Origin: Aquincola tertiaricarbonis | GTDB lineage: Bacteria > Pseudomonadota > Gammaproteobacteria > Burkholderiales > Burkholderiaceae_C | Direction of reading: 5' to 3' | Assembly: GCF_023573145.1 (NCBI RefSeq) | Contig: NZ_CP097635.1 | Location: 682,001 to 746,000 of the forward strand | DNA length: 64,000 bases | Shown here: positions 59,905-64,000 of the stretch, in pieces | Layout of the letters: each line of letters begins with the position of its first letter | How positions within the stretch are numbered: the stretch's first letter is position 1 | Translations under genes and position numbers: made by a program | The notes under the pieces: model-generated | Database searches by the model: none | Told to the model about the DNA's origin: nothing | What the model saw: the letters and a program-made list of their open reading frames with translations, nothing else

Positions 59905-62900
59905 CGAGGCACTCCCAGCCAAGACAGCAGGCGCTGCCACCACGAGCCCGTGCGAACCGCGGCCTGGCCCATGGCCTGCCGGCCGAGCGATTCGAACAGC
60001 TGGGCCAGCACGATGCGGGCGGCGCCTTCGAGCATGCGGCTGCCCACCGCCGCGACCTTGCCGCCCACCTGTGCCGCATAGTCGTAGTGCAGGCGCGTGC
60101 CGGACGCGGTGGCCTCGAGCCTCACCGTGCCGCTGCCGGCTCCGGTGCCCAGTGACGACTGTCCTGAACCGGCCAGGCGAAGGCTGCGCGGCGCGTCGAT
60201 CTCCGACAGCTCGATGCGCGCCTCGTAGCGCGCCTTCACCAGCCCCACGCCGACGGTAACGTCGGCACGGTAGCGGTGCTCGCCCTCGGGCTGCAGCGCA
60301 TGGCATCCGGGGATGACCCGGGCCAGCGCTGCCGGATCGAGCAGCACCGCGAACACCTGCTCCGGCGGCGCGGCGATATCCACGCTGCCGCTGGCCTGCA
60401 GGGCCAGGCCGCCGGCCACGCGGGCGGGTTCGGCTTTGCGCACCAGCCCCTCGGGCGGCACCGGCTCGGCCTCGCCGATGACGGCCAGCACACGTGACGG
60501 CGTGAGCGGCAGCCGCACGTCGGCGAGATCGCGCAGCGGCCGCAGCGCATCGGCGAAAGCATTGGCCACCGCCACCGGCGTGCTCATGTTGTTGCCCTCG
60601 CCGAGACCCTTGGCGCCCAACGGCGTGAACGGGCTGGGCGTCTCGAGGTGCACGATCACCGGGTCGGGCACCTCGCAAGCGGTGGGCACCAGGTAGTCGG
60701 CGAACGTGCCGCTCTGGAAGCTGCCGTCGGCGCCGTAGCGGAACTCCTCCATCAGCGCGGCGCCCAAGCCCTGGGCGACGGCACCGCGGATCTGGCCGTC
60801 GGCCAGCGCCGGGTTGAGCAGCTTGCCGGCATCGTGGCCGGTGACATAGCGGTCGATGCGCACGCGGCCGGTGGCCGGATCGACCTCGAGGCCGCAGACG
60901 TCGAACACGAAGCCGTAGGCGGCCGACGTGTTGACACGGTCCTGGGCGTCGGGCGCGGCCAGCGTCGGCGCGGTCCAGAAGGCGGTCTCGCGCAGCCCCG
61001 GTTCTTCGCCCTCGGGCAGCAAGGCCGGCGCCCAGTGCGGATTGGCGGCCAGGCGCGCGAAGGGCTGGCGACGCTCGGGATTGTGTTCATCGAAGACCGC
61101 GCCGCCCTCGAAGCGCAGCCGCTGCGCCGGACAGCCGAACTGTGGCGCCGCGATGCGCGCCAGCTTGTCGCGCAGCCGTGTGGCCGCCAAGTGAACCGTA
61201 CCGGCGACGGCGCCGGCGAAACGGCTGCTGTAGTTACCGGCCGCCACGCTCCACGCGTCCTTCGCGGTGTCGAACTCGACGTTCACCACGACCTGCGCCG
61301 GCTGCAGCCCGAACACGTCGGCGACCACCTGGGCGCAGACGGTCATGTGGCCCTGGCCTGCGGGCGCCGAGGCCACCACCACGTTGATGCCGCCGAGCAG
61401 GTCGATGGCTACCGTCGCGCTGGCGATCGCGCCGTTCTTCGGCCCGGCCTTGGCACGCTGCTCGGGCGTCAGCACGGTGCTGATGTAGCCCATGTTCGAC
61501 ACCGAGGGTTCGACGATTGCGGCTACGCCGATGCCGTAGAGCTTCCCTGCCGTCCGTGCCGCGGACTGGCGTTGCCACAGTCCCTGCTCGCGCGCCGCGG
61601 CCATCGCCATGTCGGTGAGGCGGTGGTAGTCGCCCGAGTCGAGCACGGCACCGGCCGCCGCGGTGTACGGGAACTGCTGCGGCCGCACGTAGTGGCGCAG
61701 CCGCAGCGCGACCGGGTCTTCATCGAGCTCGACGGCGATGCGGTCCATCAGCCGCTCGAGCGCGTAATAGACCTGCGGCCCACCGAAGCCGCGCACCAGG
61801 CCGGTGGGCGTCTTGTTCGTCACGACCACGCGGTTGCGCACCGCGAGGTGGGGGATGTCGTAGGCGCCGCTGAGCGCGCCGTGCATGCGGTAGAAGGTGG
61901 CCGGCTCCGGCGCACGCAGATAGGCGCCGACGTCGTCGCGCTGGTCCCAGTCGAGCGCGGTGATGCGACCCTCGCCGTCGAGCGCGGCGGTGATGTGGGT
62001 CAGCCGCGCCGTGGCCGAGGTGGCGGCGCCGAGGTGCTCGAGCCGGTCTTCCACCCACTTCACTGGCGCGCCGGCCTTGCGCGAGGCGAGGCACATCAGC
62101 ACCACATAGGGCAGCACCGCCTGCTTGACGCCGAAGCTGCCGCCGCTGTCGCGCGGCACCCGGTGACGCAGCTTGTTGGCCGGCACGCCGAGGGCCAGCG
62201 ACATCACCGAGTGCAGCGAGAACGGGCCCATGAAGTTCGACAGCACTTCGTAGGCATGGCCGCCGTCGGCCTCGGGCTGGTGTTCGGCCACCACGACGCC
62301 GCACTCGATCGGCGTGCAGCTGTTGCGCGGGTAGTGCACGGTCAGGGCGACACGCCGCGCCGCGCCCGCGAAGGCCTGCTCCGGATCGCCATAGCGGAAG
62401 AAGCGCTCGTTGACGACGTTGCTGCCCACCGCCTCGTGCAGCACCGGTGCACCGGCCTCGCTGGCCTCGGCAATGTCGACCGTGGCACGCAGGGCGCGGT
62501 ATTCGACGCGGATCGCATCGAGCGCGTCCTCCGCCAGGTAGCGGTCGTCGGCGATCACCACCGCGACCGGCTCGCCGCTGTAGCGCACGCGGTCCACCGC
62601 CAGCGCCCAGTGCTGCATCGGCGCCTTCACGCCCACGACGAAGGGCTGCGACCAGCGCTGAACGTCCTCGCCGGTCAGCACGGCGCGCACGCCCGGCATC
62701 GCCAGGGCTGCCGAGGCGTCGACCGCCAGCAGCTCGGCATGCGCATGCGGGCTGCGCAGCACGGCCGCCTGCAGCGTGCCGGGGGGCTCGCCCAGGTCGT
62801 CCGCGAAGCGGCCGCGGCCGGTCAGCAGCGCGGCGTCTTCGTGGCGCTCGATCGGTCGCCCGATGTGGCGTGGGGTGAGGGCCTCGGCGAGGCCCGGGTC

Positions 62901-62909
62901 GCTGTGCAA
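59901..62909 (-). CDS. hmfA: Molybdopterin subunit of 2-furoyl-CoA dehydrogenase (HmfA) with C-terminal CoxG domain
   Basis: 1002 residues. The large-subunit domains run to about residue 810 (GRPIERHEDAALLTGRGRF; VRGFGGPQVYYALERLMD; SAPAGQGHMTVCAQVVAD). The active-site Glu is Glu771 in GLGEGN. The CO-dehydrogenase loop AYRCSFR is absent, so it is not a CODH. From about 830 to 975 an SRPBCC/CoxG domain is fused (VDIAAPPEQVFAVLLDPAAL), ending in a hydrophobic anchor-like tail (WWQRLLSWLGVP). The start is TTG 62909, chosen because of an AGGAGA site six bases before it. HmfABC hydroxylates furoyl-CoA at C5. Confidence 0.85.
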   Translation of the reverse strand: MHSDPGLAEALTPRHIGRPIERHEDAALLTGRGRFADDLGEPPGTLQAAVLRSPHAHAELLAVDASAALAMPGVRAVLTGEDVQRWSQPFVVGVKAPMQHWALAVDRVRYSGEPVAVVIADDRYLAEDALDAIRVEYRALRATVDIAEASEAGAPVLHEAVGSNVVNERFFRYGDPEQAFAGAARRVALTVHYPRNSCTPIECGVVVAEHQPEADGGHAYEVLSNFMGPFSLHSVMSLALGVPANKLRHRVPRDSGGSFGVKQAVLPYVVLMCLASRKAGAPVKWVEDRLEHLGAATSATARLTHITAALDGEGRITALDWDQRDDVGAYLRAPEPATFYRMHGALSGAYDIPHLAVRNRVVVTNKTPTGLVRGFGGPQVYYALERLMDRIAVELDEDPVALRLRHYVRPQQFPYTAAAGAVLDSGDYHRLTDMAMAAAREQGLWQRQSAARTAGKLYGIGVAAIVEPSVSNMGYISTVLTPEQRAKAGPKNGAIASATVAIDLLGGINVVVASAPAGQGHMTVCAQVVADVFGLQPAQVVVNVEFDTAKDAWSVAAGNYSSRFAGAVAGTVHLAATRLRDKLARIAAPQFGCPAQRLRFEGGAVFDEHNPERRQPFARLAANPHWAPALLPEGEEPGLRETAFWTAPTLAAPDAQDRVNTSAAYGFVFDVCGLEVDPATGRVRIDRYVTGHDAGKLLNPALADGQIRGAVAQGLGAALMEEFRYGADGSFQSGTFADYLVPTACEVPDPVIVHLETPSPFTPLGAKGLGEGNNMSTPVAVANAFADALRPLRDLADVRLPLTPSRVLAVIGEAEPVPPEGLVRKAEPARVAGGLALQASGSVDIAAPPEQVFAVLLDPAALARVIPGCHALQPEGEHRYRADVTVGVGLVKARYEARIELSEIDAPRSLRLAGSGQSSLGTGAGSGTVRLEATASGTRLHYDYAAQVGGKVAAVGSRMLEGAARIVLAQLFESLGRQAMGQAAVRTGSWWQRLLSWLGVPR

Positions 62910-63075
62910 GCCTGTCTCCTGCTTGTCGTTCTGCGGTGTGACGCAGTGTCGACAGGCTCGGCATGCAGGCGTGAACGCAAGCGTCCGGCAAAGATCCAGA
63001 TCGTCCTATCGCTGACCGAAAAGTCTGGCCAGTTCCATGCTGCTTTGCAGCAACGTCCCGGCACGGCAGCAATGA

Positions 63076-63100
63076 CAACGGGCCCAAGAGGGGCCCGTTG
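63076..63100. terminator. Hairpin after the AraC gene
   Basis: CAACGGGCCC at 63076-63085 pairs exactly with GGGCCCGTTG at 63091-63100 around a 5-base loop, just after the AraC stop. There is only a weak T content behind it on the minus strand. It separates the regulator from the hmf operon. Confidence 0.65.
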
Positions 63101-63105
63101 CGACG

Positions 63106-63993
63106 TCAGATCACCGGCGGCTGGCCGGGGCCGGCATCGTCCGGCGGCTCGAAGAGGTTGACCGCGCGGCGATAGTCCGTCGGGGTGATGCCCAGGTGCT
63201 GCCGGAAGAAGCGCGCAAAGTGGCCAGGCGCCGAGAAGCCCAGCTCGTGCGCCACCGCGCTGACCGGCTCCTGCCCCCGCGACAGGCGCTGCACCGCCGC
63301 CTCGAACCTCAGCACGTTGGCGTAGACCAGCGGCGTGACCTGCGTGTCGCGCTGGAACAGCGTGAAGAAATGGGCCCGCGACAGGCCGCTGCGCGCGGCC
63401 AAGGCATCAACCTCGAGCTCGTGCGCAACGTCTTCCCGCATCAGCGCAATCGCACGGCGCACGCGCGGGTCCATCGCCGCCGGTGGTTTGGCGCGCAGCA
63501 GCGAGACCAGATCGCGCCAGCCGGAGTAGCTCTCGATCACCGCGATGATGAGGTTGAAGAGCAGTTCCTCCATACGCGCGGGCGACACCTCGTCGGCCCA
63601 CCACATCTCGAGCACGAACTCCTCGGCGATGCGCTTGGTCTGCGGCGTGATCGCCACGCATTTCTGGGGAAAGAAACGCGGATGCGCCGACAGTGCCAGC
63701 GACCGCTGCAGCTCCGCCAGCCAGTTCGGCTCGATATACAAGGCTAGGATCAGCGTGCGCTGTCCCGGGGGCGCATCGTGCTCGTAGGCGTGATGCTCCC
63801 AGGCGTTGACCAGCACAGCCGACTCGTCGGTGAGCGGCGCGCGCTCGCCTCGCACGCTGAACGCGCTGTCCGCGCCGCCGGCCTTGATCAGGATGTGGCA
63901 GTGGTGATGCGCATGGCCGACCAGGGGCGCGTCCATGTCGAGCAGGGCGACGCGGCCGAAGCGGCCCTGGAAGATCTTGACGGCGGAGGACAA
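63106..63993 (-). CDS. AraC-family regulator of the hmf operon (5' end near window edge)
   Basis: 295 residues from TTG 63993; the frame stays open to the window edge, so the true start may lie outside, though alignment with the paralogue at 27764-28603 supports this position. The sensor has FGRVALLDMD, GHAHHHCHILIKAGGAD and VNAWEHHAYEHDA. The C-terminal helix-turn-helix pair is AARSGLSRAHFFTLFQRDT and AVAHELGFSAPGHFARFF. It reads toward the hmf operon, separated by about 197 bases, and is its likely activator, sensing furoate or a related acid (inference). Confidence 0.92.
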   Translation of the reverse strand: MSSAVKIFQGRFGRVALLDMDAPLVGHAHHHCHILIKAGGADSAFSVRGERAPLTDESAVLVNAWEHHAYEHDAPPGQRTLILALYIEPNWLAELQRSLALSAHPRFFPQKCVAITPQTKRIAEEFVLEMWWADEVSPARMEELLFNLIIAVIESYSGWRDLVSLLRAKPPAAMDPRVRRAIALMREDVAHELEVDALAARSGLSRAHFFTLFQRDTQVTPLVYANVLRFEAAVQRLSRGQEPVSAVAHELGFSAPGHFARFFRQHLGITPTDYRRAVNLFEPPDDAGPGQPPVI

Positions 63994-64000
63994 GGCGAAC

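Noticed and set aside
59901..62909. CO dehydrogenase large subunit
   Set aside because: CoxL, CoxM and CoxS folds are present, but the active-site loop AYRCSFR is absent and there is a CoA ligase with UbiD/UbiX in the same operon.
58553..62909. 4-hydroxybenzoyl-CoA reductase
   Set aside because: The FAD subunit of that enzyme has an extra 4Fe-4S insertion; the 277-residue protein here does not.

Overview
The window looks like the chromosome of a high-GC beta-proteobacterium, most likely Burkholderiales. The evidence is the strong GC bias, the TTG/GTG starts, the family mix (Bug/TctC receptor, hmf furan genes, IOR fusion protein, tandem H-NS) and the VirB-type conjugation genes common in that order. 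No rRNA, tRNA, integrase or CRISPR array was found. The organism is an inference from protein style only.

Bases 1-13100 are the end of a conjugative-element transfer region. A virB5-virB8-virB9-virB10-virB11-virD4 run on the plus strand is followed by an OmpA-like lipoprotein, an LPD7-like protein, a DUF1173 protein and an acylphosphatase, mostly overlapping or closely spaced. A convergent H-NS-like silencer with two DNA-binding domains and a few small unknown genes follow.

Bases 13100-27300 are a decay zone. It holds a chemoreceptor with a frameshift and a stop, a frameshifted HicB-like antitoxin, an IS5-type transposase split by a perfectly bounded IS66 element (8-bp target duplication), a cut LysE-like exporter, an IS150-like element without target duplication, a second IS5 remnant, a truncated MarR gene, a fumarase fragment and a 21-residue SDR stub. 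Inside this wreckage sits an intact two-gene module (20379-23656): a lipoprotein with type-3 thrombospondin (TSP3) repeats, a von Willebrand A (vWA) domain, a pre-toxin segment and a C-terminal CdiA(EC869)-like nuclease, followed by a small putative immunity gene and an intrinsic terminator. This is the most unusual system in the window.

Bases 27300-36906 hold regulators (AraC, two GntR with visible palindromic operators), a small cupin, a giant indolepyruvate-ferredoxin-oxidoreductase-type enzyme, and an acyl-CoA dehydrogenase/SDR/phosphotransferase operon. Bases 36907-40297 hold an IS91-like remnant, a long palindrome and a hybrid histidine kinase ruined by several lesions.

Bases 40432-62909 are one unbroken minus-strand run of 21 genes with no gap above about 32 bases. 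It reads as a furan (2-furoate / 2,5-furandicarboxylate) catabolic operon. HmfF/HmfG (UbiD/UbiX type) decarboxylate furandicarboxylate, HmfD makes furoyl-CoA, HmfABC hydroxylate it, and HmfE releases 2-oxoglutarate. The run also carries an aldehyde dehydrogenase, an SDR, a membrane hydroxylase, two branched-chain-type ABC uptake systems and a TctC receptor. An AraC regulator (63106-63993), paralogous to the one at 27764, lies upstream behind a hairpin terminator.
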